Source of the DNA: Actinomyces sp. zg-332
Lineage (GTDB): Bacteria > Actinomycetota > Actinomycetes > Actinomycetales > Actinomycetaceae
Length of the DNA stretch: 64,000 bases
Assembly (NCBI RefSeq): GCF_011751945.2
Contig: NZ_CP064951.1
Span: 1,302,001 to 1,366,000 of the forward strand
Direction of reading: 5' to 3'
Position numbers and translations under genes: made by a program. Under the pieces are notes generated by a model. The model was given only the letters and a program-made list of their open reading frames with translations. It did not search any database and was not told where the DNA came from. Shown one piece after another: positions 56,425 through 64,000 of the stretch. The stretch's first letter is position 1; every line of letters starts with the position of its first letter.

Positions 56425-57150
56425 TTACTTAGAAGAGTTTTTCACACGTAAAGACTTTAAATACTCTTTCCACTCAGGCCTACATTTATAACTTTCTATT
56501 GTTTTCTGAATAGTTTTATTATGTATCCAAGTAGGTAGTAACTTCTGTTCTAAAATAAATATAGCTTTATCATAATGTCTTACTAACACCATACTTAAAT
56601 ACCAAGCAATCCCCATTTTAGTGTAATATTTTTCACTAACTTCACGCTTAGATATTTGAAGAATTAGGTCCAAGTGCGAAATACTAAAGTCATTATCAAC
56701 AAAATTACACAGCAAAGCAAAACAAGCAAATCTCACTACATATTCTTCATTAGAAAACGCCCACTCAGTGATTCTTCCATAAAGTTTTTCTAAAGTATCC
56801 TGTTTTTTCTTCAAAACTTTAGGATTCAAAGCATCGTTCACAGCCCAATTATCAATATACGGCAAAAATTCTTCCACATATTCAAAGATATCGTTAGGAT
56901 TTTTCAAAATACTTATAACACAAGAATGTAAAATATTTTCCTCATAGTAAGTATGTGGCAAATCCCTAAGGAAACCTTTGCATGACTGTTCATCTTTAGC
57001 TATTTCCTTAGCCAATAAACGAATATTCGGCATGCGAACACCTATGATAGTTTCTTTAGATATATTTGGAATATGCTTACTCGTAAAATCCTTGTAGCCT
57101 AAATCTTGGTAAGACAATAAGCGCTCTTGTATATCTTTTGGGCTTTTCAT
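56425..57150 (-). CDS. DNA alkylation repair protein, AlkD-like
   Basis: A 241-residue all-helical HEAT-repeat protein. The conserved start with GVRMPNIRLLAKEIAKDEQS and the segment EFLPYIDNWAVNDALNPKVL match the AlkD family (DNA alkylation glycosylase that removes 3-methyladenine and 7-methylguanine); ARFACFALL-like VRFACFALLCNFVD and the late YYTKMGIAWYLSMVLVRHYD fit too. The usual Asp after DNWA(V/T)CD is here Asp in WAVND. The frame reaches to 57192, but the ATG at 57150 has TAGGAATAAAT upstream. The gene is convergent with htpX. Confidence 0.88.
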   Translation of the reverse strand: MKSPKDIQERLLSYQDLGYKDFTSKHIPNISKETIIGVRMPNIRLLAKEIAKDEQSCKGFLRDLPHTYYEENILHSCVISILKNPNDIFEYVEEFLPYIDNWAVNDALNPKVLKKKQDTLEKLYGRITEWAFSNEEYVVRFACFALLCNFVDNDFSISHLDLILQISKREVSEKYYTKMGIAWYLSMVLVRHYDKAIFILEQKLLPTWIHNKTIQKTIESYKCRPEWKEYLKSLRVKNSSK

Positions 57151-57212
57151 ATTTATTCCTATACGTATCCACTTTGAAAAATCTGGGAACAACGGCGTTC
57201 AGAGATAAAAGA

Positions 57213-57247
57213 AAGACGCATATTCAACAGTGTCAAAAATGCGTCTT
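57213..57247 (-). terminator. terminator of fprA
   Basis: AAGACGCAT (57213-57221) pairs with ATGCGTCTT (57239-57247). The minus strand continues TCTTTTATC. It lies 8 bases past the fprA stop. Confidence 0.83.
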
Positions 57248-57254
57248 ACAATCC

Positions 57255-58652
57255 CTATATAAGTGGAGGTATTTCCTCTTCATCTCTTGAAATAGCAGTC
57301 ATTGCTTCACGTGAAACAACTTTTATACGCTCACGTTCTACGCCATGTTCACTCGTATACTTATCCCCTAGTTCACGTTCATAGGCATCAAGCAGTTCCC
57401 AACCATGCCAAGTGGTATATTTAACGCCTCTGCCATCTAACAAAGTAGTTATAACATCAGCACCTACCTCGCCACTAGCTTGAAGATAACCAGCATTATA
57501 ATCTTCAACAAGATTAGCGATAGTTTGTTGCGCATCAGATTTAGTAGAGCCGATGAGACCAACTGGTCCTCGTTTTACCCAACCAGTAGCAAATACTCGT
57601 TGTACGCGTTCTCCTTCGAGAGTAAATACACGTCCCTCTTCATTAGGAATAACACCTTTTTCGTTATCAAAAGGAACTCCTGCAATTGGTGAAGAAAAAT
57701 AACCAATAGCTCTATACACTGCTTGTACTGGAGTATCAATATATTCACCAGTGCCACTTACACTACCATCACCGTTTAACTTCATACGTTCAGTACGGAT
57801 TCCTTCAACGTGATCTGTACCTAAAATTTCAACTGGAGAGTGGAATAGATGAATATGTATGCGTCGTGAGGCTGTAAAAGATTCAGGGTCTCTCAAAGTC
57901 CAATCAGTCAAAGTTTTGACAAGTTGCTTAGTCTGATTCGAAGAGCGAATGGCTTGTTCACTGCCTTCATCAAAGTCAAAGTCTTCCTCATAAACTATTA
58001 CATCAACATCTGGTACTTGTCCCAGTTCGCGTAGCTCTAGAGGAGTAAATTTGACTTGTGCCGGACCTCTACGACCAAAAATATGTACATCTGTAACAGG
58101 GTTTTCAGCCAACCCCTCAGCAACATTTGCTGGAATTTCTGTAACCAAAATATCTTTCAAATGCTTAGCTAAAACACGAGAAATATCCAAAGCCACATTT
58201 CCAACACCTATAACAGCAACTTCCTTAGCTTGCAAAGGCCAAGTGCGAGGATAATCTGGATGACCATCGTACCAGTACACAAAGTCAGCAGCACCATAAG
58301 ATTCTGGTAAATCAATGCCTGGAATATCCAAAGGAGCGTCTTTATCAGAACCTGTAGCATAAATCACAGCGTCGTAGTGTTCTAGAAGTTCGTCAGCAGT
58401 CACATCTTTGCCAATGTCAACATTACCAAGTAAACGTATATCTCCACGTTCCAAAATCTTATATAAAGCATTAATAATCTGTTTGATACGTGGGTGATCA
58501 GGAGCAACACCATATCGAACCAAACCATATGGAGCAGGTAATTTTTCAAATAAATCTATTTCAACTTCAAGACCTGATTTTGATAGAATGTCGCAAGCAT
58601 AAATACCAGCTGGCCCAGCTCCAACGACAGCTACGTGCAATTTTCGGTTCAA
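57255..58652 (-). CDS. fprA: NADPH-ferredoxin reductase FprA type
   Basis: A 465-residue flavoprotein related to adrenodoxin reductase; it moves electrons between NADPH and ferredoxin. The FAD motif VAVVGAGPAGIYACD is at the start, followed by APYGLVRYGVAPDHPRIK. The NADPH site is VAVIGVGNVALDISRVL, then FGRRGPAQVKFTPLELREL. The C-terminal WVKRGPVGLIGSTKSDAQQT is typical of the actinobacterial form. The frame extends to a TTG at 58697 with no ribosome site; the TTG at 58652 (followed by NRKLHVAVVG) has TAGGGAG five bases upstream, so I place the start there. It lies downstream of the polyprenyl synthase gene. Confidence 0.93.
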   Translation of the reverse strand: MNRKLHVAVVGAGPAGIYACDILSKSGLEVEIDLFEKLPAPYGLVRYGVAPDHPRIKQIINALYKILERGDIRLLGNVDIGKDVTADELLEHYDAVIYATGSDKDAPLDIPGIDLPESYGAADFVYWYDGHPDYPRTWPLQAKEVAVIGVGNVALDISRVLAKHLKDILVTEIPANVAEGLAENPVTDVHIFGRRGPAQVKFTPLELRELGQVPDVDVIVYEEDFDFDEGSEQAIRSSNQTKQLVKTLTDWTLRDPESFTASRRIHIHLFHSPVEILGTDHVEGIRTERMKLNGDGSVSGTGEYIDTPVQAVYRAIGYFSSPIAGVPFDNEKGVIPNEEGRVFTLEGERVQRVFATGWVKRGPVGLIGSTKSDAQQTIANLVEDYNAGYLQASGEVGADVITTLLDGRGVKYTTWHGWELLDAYERELGDKYTSEHGVERERIKVVSREAMTAISRDEEEIPPLI

Positions 58653-58831
58653 ATTTTTCTCCCTAACGAATACGTCGACAGATATTCTAAGTTTCAAATA
58701 TAGTACATCTATTTCTTATCGCAAAGAAAAAATATACATTATCCTAGAATAATTAGGAATACCTTACTGAAGATTACGCAAGTAACCATGGGCAACAGTT
58801 CCCTCTAGCAAAACTATAAATTTGAGCCGTA

Positions 58832-59845
58832 TTATTTCTCACGATTTACACTATATTTAGCAAACGCTTCCAAAGCTTTACGAACTTCACCTTTAGGCAA
58901 TATATCAATCGCTTCCAAAGCTTCATTCTTATAGTCAGTTGCAATCTTCATCGTTTGGTCAACCACTTTATTTTGGCGTAGTCGTTGAATTACCGATTGC
59001 AACCTATCTTTGTCAGACAAATCTGAATCAATGTCAGCCAAAAGTTTTTGACCATCAGAATCTAGCTCACCCTTGGTAAGTTGCTGTCTCAACAGTAAAA
59101 TAGGCATTGTATCCACACCTTCAAGCAAGTCAGTCCCAGGAGTTTTACCTGAAGTGTCACTATCGCTACATAAATCTATTACGTCATCTACTAGCTGGTA
59201 TGCGACACCAATTTTTTCTCCGTACTTTTCTAAAGCTTCAAGTATTTCAGGGTTTAAGTTTGCTGATTCTGCTCCAAAACATAGTGAAGTAGCTACAAGA
59301 GAACCTGTTTTATCAGATAGTACTTTCAAATAATGCTCTAAAGCATCAACTCCTTGTTCTGGACCGAAAGTTTCACTCATTTGCCCAGCACACAAACGCT
59401 CAAAAGTTACAGCGTAACGCATAATCATTGACGCTGGTAACCTTGAAATAATTTGCGAGGCTCTAGCAAACAGTAAATCTCCAGCTAGTATGGCTAAATT
59501 ATTTGACCATTGCTCATGAGCCGCAACAGCTCCTCTGCGAATTGGAGCACAGTCCATAACATCGTCATGGTATAAAGTAGCTAAATGGATAAGCTCAACA
59601 GCAAGCGCACATTTCACAGCTTGATCAGTGACTTCTTCTTTCTCTCGCCCAAGTTGAGAAGCAAGCAATGTTAACATTGGGCGTAAGCGTTTGCCTCCAG
59701 CTTTAGCTAGGTGACCAGTAAGTGGATCAATTAAATTACCATGACCACGTACTTGTTCTAGTAGTTCTTCCTCAACTCTTCCCAACCCATACTCTACAGT
59801 TCGTTTAAGATTAGGGAAAGTAAATGTTATACCGTTAGTGAACAC
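58832..59845 (-). CDS. polyprenyl diphosphate synthase
   Basis: A 337-residue trans-isoprenyl diphosphate synthase. The first aspartate-rich motif is LYHDDVMD (about residues 92-99) and the second is DDVIDLCSD (about 218-226). The chain-length region before the first motif (ALAVELIHLATL) and the basic GGKRLRP segment are typical of medium-chain enzymes. The neighbours nuoN-M-L and htpX match the order in Mycobacterium, where grcC1 lies beside htpX, so the product is probably the menaquinone side chain (inference). The start is GTG at 59845 with AGGAAAACA upstream. Confidence 0.93.
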   Translation of the reverse strand: MFTNGITFTFPNLKRTVEYGLGRVEEELLEQVRGHGNLIDPLTGHLAKAGGKRLRPMLTLLASQLGREKEEVTDQAVKCALAVELIHLATLYHDDVMDCAPIRRGAVAAHEQWSNNLAILAGDLLFARASQIISRLPASMIMRYAVTFERLCAGQMSETFGPEQGVDALEHYLKVLSDKTGSLVATSLCFGAESANLNPEILEALEKYGEKIGVAYQLVDDVIDLCSDSDTSGKTPGTDLLEGVDTMPILLLRQQLTKGELDSDGQKLLADIDSDLSDKDRLQSVIQRLRQNKVVDQTMKIATDYKNEALEAIDILPKGEVRKALEAFAKYSVNREK

Positions 59846-60421
59846 TGTTTTCCTGATTCAGTAATAATAAGCTTGCATATACAATTTTAATTATTTACAA
59901 CTAGCTTTACAACCTAATAACATAGCTTGCACATTTATTTATATATTCCTAATACTAAAGTTTAGTTTGCTATAAGTAGACTATATACAACCACATAAAA
60001 TTTCCTATAGAGTTTACTTAGTACAACACATTTATAATGCAAAAGTACTTTAAGTAAAATCTCTAAACTCAATATTCTTTTTCCATAGTTCTAAAAACAC
60101 TTTCTAAACTACATAACAAAGTTACTTACCTTGTTTGAAAAGCACTAATTTAGATTAGAAATAAAGTTCACAGTTTTCAATGTTAAGTATCTCAAATATA
60201 TCCATAATAAATGCACGTTTCTTTAGGACATAAAAGCCTTAAAAGTAAACACATAATTGTATTACCCATGTATGGATACGTAAAAGCAACCAAACTAAAG
60301 AGCTACCATATATGAGTTTAAGGAAACATATCTTGTAAACCCATCACAATAGTTATATTTGAAAAGTTAACATATGCGTATGAAAAAATCTCCTTATTAA
60401 CAAACTAAAATAAGAAATTAT
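59846..60421. other. non-coding gap between polyprenyl synthase and nuoN
   Basis: About 575 AT-rich bases. It ends the nuo operon and should hold the promoter of the polyprenyl synthase gene. I see no gene and no clear hairpin for the nuo terminator. Confidence 0.4.
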
Positions 60422-62032
60422 CTAGCTCAGCAATCCGAAAAATGCTGTTGGGAATAGACCACAAACAATAGTTATTATCAGAGAAATAGCTACAACAATC
60501 GTATTAGTATTTATACCACTGTCAACAAATACTTCTTTCGATGTATCTAACTGTTCTTTTTTAGCAGTAAACATTATGGACACAAGCCTCAAGTAGTAGA
60601 AAGCTGTAATAACAGAAGCAATAATTGCCAATACTACTACAGGTAACATTCCAGCTTTAATACCAGCTGCAAAAACCATAAATTTTCCGATAAAACCAGC
60701 AGTCAATGGTATACCTGCATACGAGAGCAAGAATATTAAGAAAGAAACCGCTAAGAATGGGTTTGTTTTCCCTAAACCAGCATAAGAAGATAACGAATTA
60801 TCTTCGACTTCGTACCCAGTATTTACATCGCGTCTCTTGACCATAGAAATAATAGTGAAAGCACCAACGGTAGCTATCGCATAGGTGAATAGGTAAAATA
60901 TTATTCCACTATTACTTAGCTTTTGCATTGCCACAACAGCAATCAGTATAAAACCTGTGTGCGCAATAGAAGAATACGCCAATAATCTTTTAACATTACT
61001 TTGAGTCAATCCAACAAAAGTACCAACTAGTATTGTCAAAACAACTATGGTCAAATATATCCACATCAAATCAGAATGCATATCTGGGTTTATAGAATAG
61101 ATAAATCTTGTAAGAACAGCAAAACCAGCTATTTTTACAGTTCCAGCCATAAAACCAGTAACACTTGTAGGAGCTCCTTGATAAGCATCTGGCGTCCAAG
61201 CATGGAAAGGAACAGCACCTATCTTGAACAGGAATCCAACTAGAACAAACAATACACCCAAGACATATGCCCAAACCATATTTTGCATTTCAGGAGCAAT
61301 TTCTCCAAGTGTGTTGAAAGTAAAAGTTCCAGTTGTTCCATACAGCAAAGCAATTCCCATTAGCATAAAAGCTGAAGCAAAAGATCCCATTAGGAAATAT
61401 TTCACAGCACCTTCTTTGCTATATCTATTGTGGTATTTATTTATCGCAACAAGAACATATAATGGCAAGGACATTAGTTCTAATGCTACAAATAATGTGA
61501 GCAATGACTGTGCCATTACAAATACTAGCATTCCCCCAAAACTAAACATCAGTATAGGGAAATATTCAGTGCGCTCTGTACCATAAAAATCTTTTTTATC
61601 TACTTCATTATCAGAATTTACAGTCGACGCTAACTTATCTACCGTATTTTCATTACTATTTTTCAGATTAGCAATACTCAAAGATTTGTCTGAAATAAAT
61701 GGGTTCGAGGCAAAGACATAGCTTTTTTTCAAAGAATTACGATACCCTAAAACTTGGAAAGACAGTATGGTAACTACGATTAAAACAATTTGTATAACAC
61801 CTGACCATCTATCATATACAAGTTCACCTGCAACTAGTAATTTAGGTGTCTCATTTTTTAGGTTATAGATTGATATACCTAAAGCTGTAAGTAATGCAAC
61901 ATTACCGAATATGATATGTACATAGTAACGATATCTGGCTGGAACAAAGGTTTCAACAATAACTCCCAATATACCTGCCATAAAAACGGCTAATATTGGA
62001 GCTATTAGTATCCAATGAATTTCTGGTAACAT
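60422..62032 (-). CDS. nuoN: NADH-quinone oxidoreductase subunit N
   Basis: A proton-pumping membrane subunit of complex I, 536 residues with about fourteen helices. Conserved antiporter-like features are visible: the Lys/Glu-bearing segment LMSLPLYVLVAINKY, KEGAVKYFLMGSFASAFMLM, the KIGAVPFHAWTPDAYQGAPT stretch, and RLLAYSSIAHTGFILIA. The start codon overlaps the nuoM stop (TAATG). It is the last gene of the nuo operon, which enters the window from the right. Complex I of this type couples NADH oxidation to menaquinone reduction. Confidence 0.97.
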   Translation of the reverse strand: MLPEIHWILIAPILAVFMAGILGVIVETFVPARYRYYVHIIFGNVALLTALGISIYNLKNETPKLLVAGELVYDRWSGVIQIVLIVVTILSFQVLGYRNSLKKSYVFASNPFISDKSLSIANLKNSNENTVDKLASTVNSDNEVDKKDFYGTERTEYFPILMFSFGGMLVFVMAQSLLTLFVALELMSLPLYVLVAINKYHNRYSKEGAVKYFLMGSFASAFMLMGIALLYGTTGTFTFNTLGEIAPEMQNMVWAYVLGVLFVLVGFLFKIGAVPFHAWTPDAYQGAPTSVTGFMAGTVKIAGFAVLTRFIYSINPDMHSDLMWIYLTIVVLTILVGTFVGLTQSNVKRLLAYSSIAHTGFILIAVVAMQKLSNSGIIFYLFTYAIATVGAFTIISMVKRRDVNTGYEVEDNSLSSYAGLGKTNPFLAVSFLIFLLSYAGIPLTAGFIGKFMVFAAGIKAGMLPVVVLAIIASVITAFYYLRLVSIMFTAKKEQLDTSKEVFVDSGINTNTIVVAISLIITIVCGLFPTAFFGLLS

Positions 62033-63732
62033 TACTTTTCTCCTCCAAATACAGCCATACTTTCAATAGAATCTGTTGATTGAATAGCCTTTTCATATTC
62101 TAAGAATTGCTTATAATCGCCGTCTGCGTTTTTAACAATCTGTGTCTCTTTATTATAAAAATCAGAAACTTTTGAAAAACTATTCAATAGCAAGTTAGGA
62201 AATATACCTATAACTAACATCAAAACAATTAGAACTCCTGCAACAAATTTTTCTCTAAAGTTCATGTCAGGGTATTCTTCATATTTTTTCGATGTTCCTG
62301 CAAATATTTTTTGATATGGCAAAAGAATATAAACTGCAGATATTATGACTGCTAATACACAGATGATTGCAACCGTTGGTATTACAGAAAAAACACCCAT
62401 TAGAACTAAGTATTCAGGTACAAATCCGCTAAGCCCTGGTAAAGCAACCGTTGCTAGACCACTTACTAGGAAACATCCAGCAATTACAGGGGTCTTTCTT
62501 TGCATACCTCCCATGGAATTTATATCGAAAGTATTTGTGCGTTTGCCTAAATATCCAGCTGTTAGGAACAGTCCAGCAATACTTACCATGTGTGCAATCA
62601 TGTATGTCAAAGCACCAGTCATAGCTAAACTTGATCCTATATATATTCCTAAGATTATAAAACCAAAGTGGGAAACTGAAGTTAGGGAAATCAAACGTAA
62701 AATATTCTTTTCCCATATAGCTAGTAATCCACCATAGAAAATAGAAATCACAGCCCAAATTACGATATATATAGCTAAAAATTTACTAGCCTTAGGGAAT
62801 AAAACTAAAGTGAAACTGAGCATACCAAAAGTTCCAATTTTATCTAGTATACCCACTAGTAGAGCTGATGTAGTTGGACGCGCATTCTCAACAGTAGTTG
62901 TCAGCCATATATGTACAGGATACATAGGAGCTTTTATAGCAAAAGCTATGAAGAAAGATATAAATACTAGTACTTCTACTCTAAAAGGCAAGTGTAGGCT
63001 TTGAGATAAAGTATCCATATTGAATAGATATGGCGTGTATGGAGTATAAATATATATAGTTATTACTCCAAGCAACATCACTAGCCCACCTAGCAAAGAG
63101 TACAGCAAAAACTTCATTCCAGCTTTAGCTTTATCCTTGCCGATACCGAATCTAGTAACCATAAAATATGCAGGTATTAGCATTGCTTCAAACGCTAGAT
63201 AGAATACAAATAAATCACGTGTCGCAAATATAGTAATAATAAAAGCTTCCAAGAATAATACTAATGCTATATAGATTCTTTCAGCACTAATACTATTTAG
63301 ATACTGGTTTATAGCTCTTCTTGACTCTTTGCTGTGTTTTTGCTCATCTTCATCGTTATCTGAATAGATTAGAGCATATTCATTATCATTCCAACCAGCA
63401 ATCAAAACTAAAGTAACTAGTAATGCACTACCTAGAATCATAATCAGTGAAAAGGCATTTACCCCGAAGGACCATGTCACACCTAATATTGGTATCCAAG
63501 AGTACATTTCACTAAATTGGAACTTTGCAGGAGCAGTAAAATCAAACAGTATACATACTGTAATAACTTCAGCTAGAACTACGACGGAAGTTATTAGACC
63601 AATGGGCTTAGCAAAATTGCTGAGCTTTGGAACTGATAAAAGAATAGTGGCAACAATCACTAAAGTCGCAACTATAAAAGAAAAATAAGGAAAATCAAGC
63701 AAAGGAGCAACTTGTTCAGTATTAATTCTCAT
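62032..63732 (-). CDS. nuoM: NADH-quinone oxidoreductase subunit M
   Basis: A proton-pumping membrane subunit of complex I, 566 residues with about fourteen helices. Conserved parts include FYLAFEAMLIPAYFMVTRFG (with the key Glu), GMKFLLYSLLGGLVMLLGVI, AIKAPMYPVHIWLTTTVENA, RPTTSALLVGILDKIGTFGM and RLISLTSVSHFGFIILG. The ATG has AGGAGAATAAG upstream. It lies 9 bases after nuoL and overlaps nuoN by one base. Confidence 0.97.
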   Translation of the reverse strand: MRINTEQVAPLLDFPYFSFIVATLVIVATILLSVPKLSNFAKPIGLITSVVVLAEVITVCILFDFTAPAKFQFSEMYSWIPILGVTWSFGVNAFSLIMILGSALLVTLVLIAGWNDNEYALIYSDNDEDEQKHSKESRRAINQYLNSISAERIYIALVLFLEAFIITIFATRDLFVFYLAFEAMLIPAYFMVTRFGIGKDKAKAGMKFLLYSLLGGLVMLLGVITIYIYTPYTPYLFNMDTLSQSLHLPFRVEVLVFISFFIAFAIKAPMYPVHIWLTTTVENARPTTSALLVGILDKIGTFGMLSFTLVLFPKASKFLAIYIVIWAVISIFYGGLLAIWEKNILRLISLTSVSHFGFIILGIYIGSSLAMTGALTYMIAHMVSIAGLFLTAGYLGKRTNTFDINSMGGMQRKTPVIAGCFLVSGLATVALPGLSGFVPEYLVLMGVFSVIPTVAIICVLAVIISAVYILLPYQKIFAGTSKKYEEYPDMNFREKFVAGVLIVLMLVIGIFPNLLLNSFSKVSDFYNKETQIVKNADGDYKQFLEYEKAIQSTDSIESMAVFGGEK

Positions 63733-63741
63733 CTTATTCTC

Positions 63742-64000
63742 CTATATTCCGATTCCAAGTAGTACTGCAAAAAGGACCACGAATGTAACAAAAATATATG
63801 CTACATATTGCCTAATGTAACCATTTTGTGTCTTTGAGATTATTTCACCAATTTTTACACAGCCTGTAGCTAGTAAATCTATTAACACATCGATACCTTT
63901 ATCTGCATATCCTATAAGCTTTGTAATACCCATGAATGGCAAGACAATTAAACGATTATTAATTTCATCTTGATAAAAATCGTTACGTGCAACAACAGCC
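63742..64000 (-). CDS. nuoL: NADH-quinone oxidoreductase subunit L, C-terminal end
   Basis: The frame runs from the right window edge (AVVARNDFYQDEINNRLIVL) through LPFMGITKLIGYADKGIDVL to the last membrane helix (IFVTFVVLFAVLLGIGI) and a stop at 63742. The NDFYQDEIN segment and the GIDVLIDLLATG part match the C-terminus of actinobacterial NuoL. The N-terminal part is outside the window. It is followed 9 bases later by nuoM in the same operon. Confidence 0.9.
   Translation of the reverse strand, partial: AVVARNDFYQDEINNRLIVLPFMGITKLIGYADKGIDVLIDLLATGCVKIGEIISKTQNGYIRQYVAYIFVTFVVLFAVLLGIGI

Overview
The window is visibly AT-rich DNA, but its gene content and gene order are those of an actinobacterium (Actinomycetota). 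Evidence is the fused LysX (membrane MprF-like part plus lysyl-tRNA synthetase), an FprA-type ferredoxin reductase, an actinobacterial inositol-3-phosphate synthase, a DUF4032 protein beside a UgpC/MsiK-type sugar ABC ATPase, a LytR_C protein near groEL, and the block tRNA-Tyr/Thr/Met-rpmG-murB-aspartate aminotransferase-tRNA-Trp-secE-nusG-rplK-rplA-rplJ-rplL. A giant wall protein of the GA/FIVAR/DUF1542 type suggests a host-associated Gram-positive lifestyle. I cannot name the genus.

Layout. 1-4.3 kb: start of a BMP-type lipoprotein, the galT-galK operon and a small 2H phosphoesterase. 4.9-13.2 kb: one gene for a 2768-residue repetitive surface protein. 13.9-18.2 kb: groEL under a CIRCE operator, a membrane protein of unknown function bracketed by short direct repeats, and a LytR_C protein. 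18.4-21.3 kb: ung, a possible decayed gene, and a sodium-coupled transporter. 21.4-27.2 kb: a probable lipid-aminoacylation module (small membrane protein, alpha/beta hydrolase, DUF998 membrane protein, LysX). 27.5-30.5 kb: tRNA-Thr, a membrane-anchored DsbA-like protein and a Ser/Thr kinase. 31-34.3 kb: UgpC/MsiK ATPase, DUF4032 kinase-like protein and glycerophosphodiester phosphodiesterase. 34.5-40.4 kb: a membrane protein of unknown function, class II aldolase, inositol-phosphate synthase, a small membrane protein and an ABC ATPase. 41.4-47.1 kb: the ribosomal protein/nusG/secE cluster, interrupted between rplA and rplJ by a DUF4300 lipoprotein and a perfect 8-bp tandem repeat. 47.4-53.4 kb: aspartate aminotransferase, GNAT, murB, MFS transporter, rpmG and three tRNAs. 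54-59.8 kb: YajQ, HtpX, AlkD-like, FprA and polyprenyl diphosphate synthase. 60.4-64 kb: nuoN, nuoM and the end of nuoL.

How the genes work together. The Nuo genes, the polyprenyl synthase (likely the menaquinone tail) and FprA point to a respiratory quinone pathway. galT-galK, the UgpC/MsiK ATPase and the aldolase point to sugar uptake and glycolysis. LysX with its hydrolase and DUF998 partners, inositol-phosphate synthase, the glycerophosphodiesterase and MurB act on the cell envelope. Most genes lie on the minus strand, and nearly every transcription unit ends in a readable hairpin.

The signals most worth following are: the rplJ leader, where an L10-type stem, an antiterminator and a terminator can be paired by eye; the 19-copy octanucleotide repeat; the giant adhesin with its LVNTG sorting motif; and the LysX/hydrolase/DUF998 module. 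I see no CRISPR array, prophage, insertion sequence or obvious new defence system.
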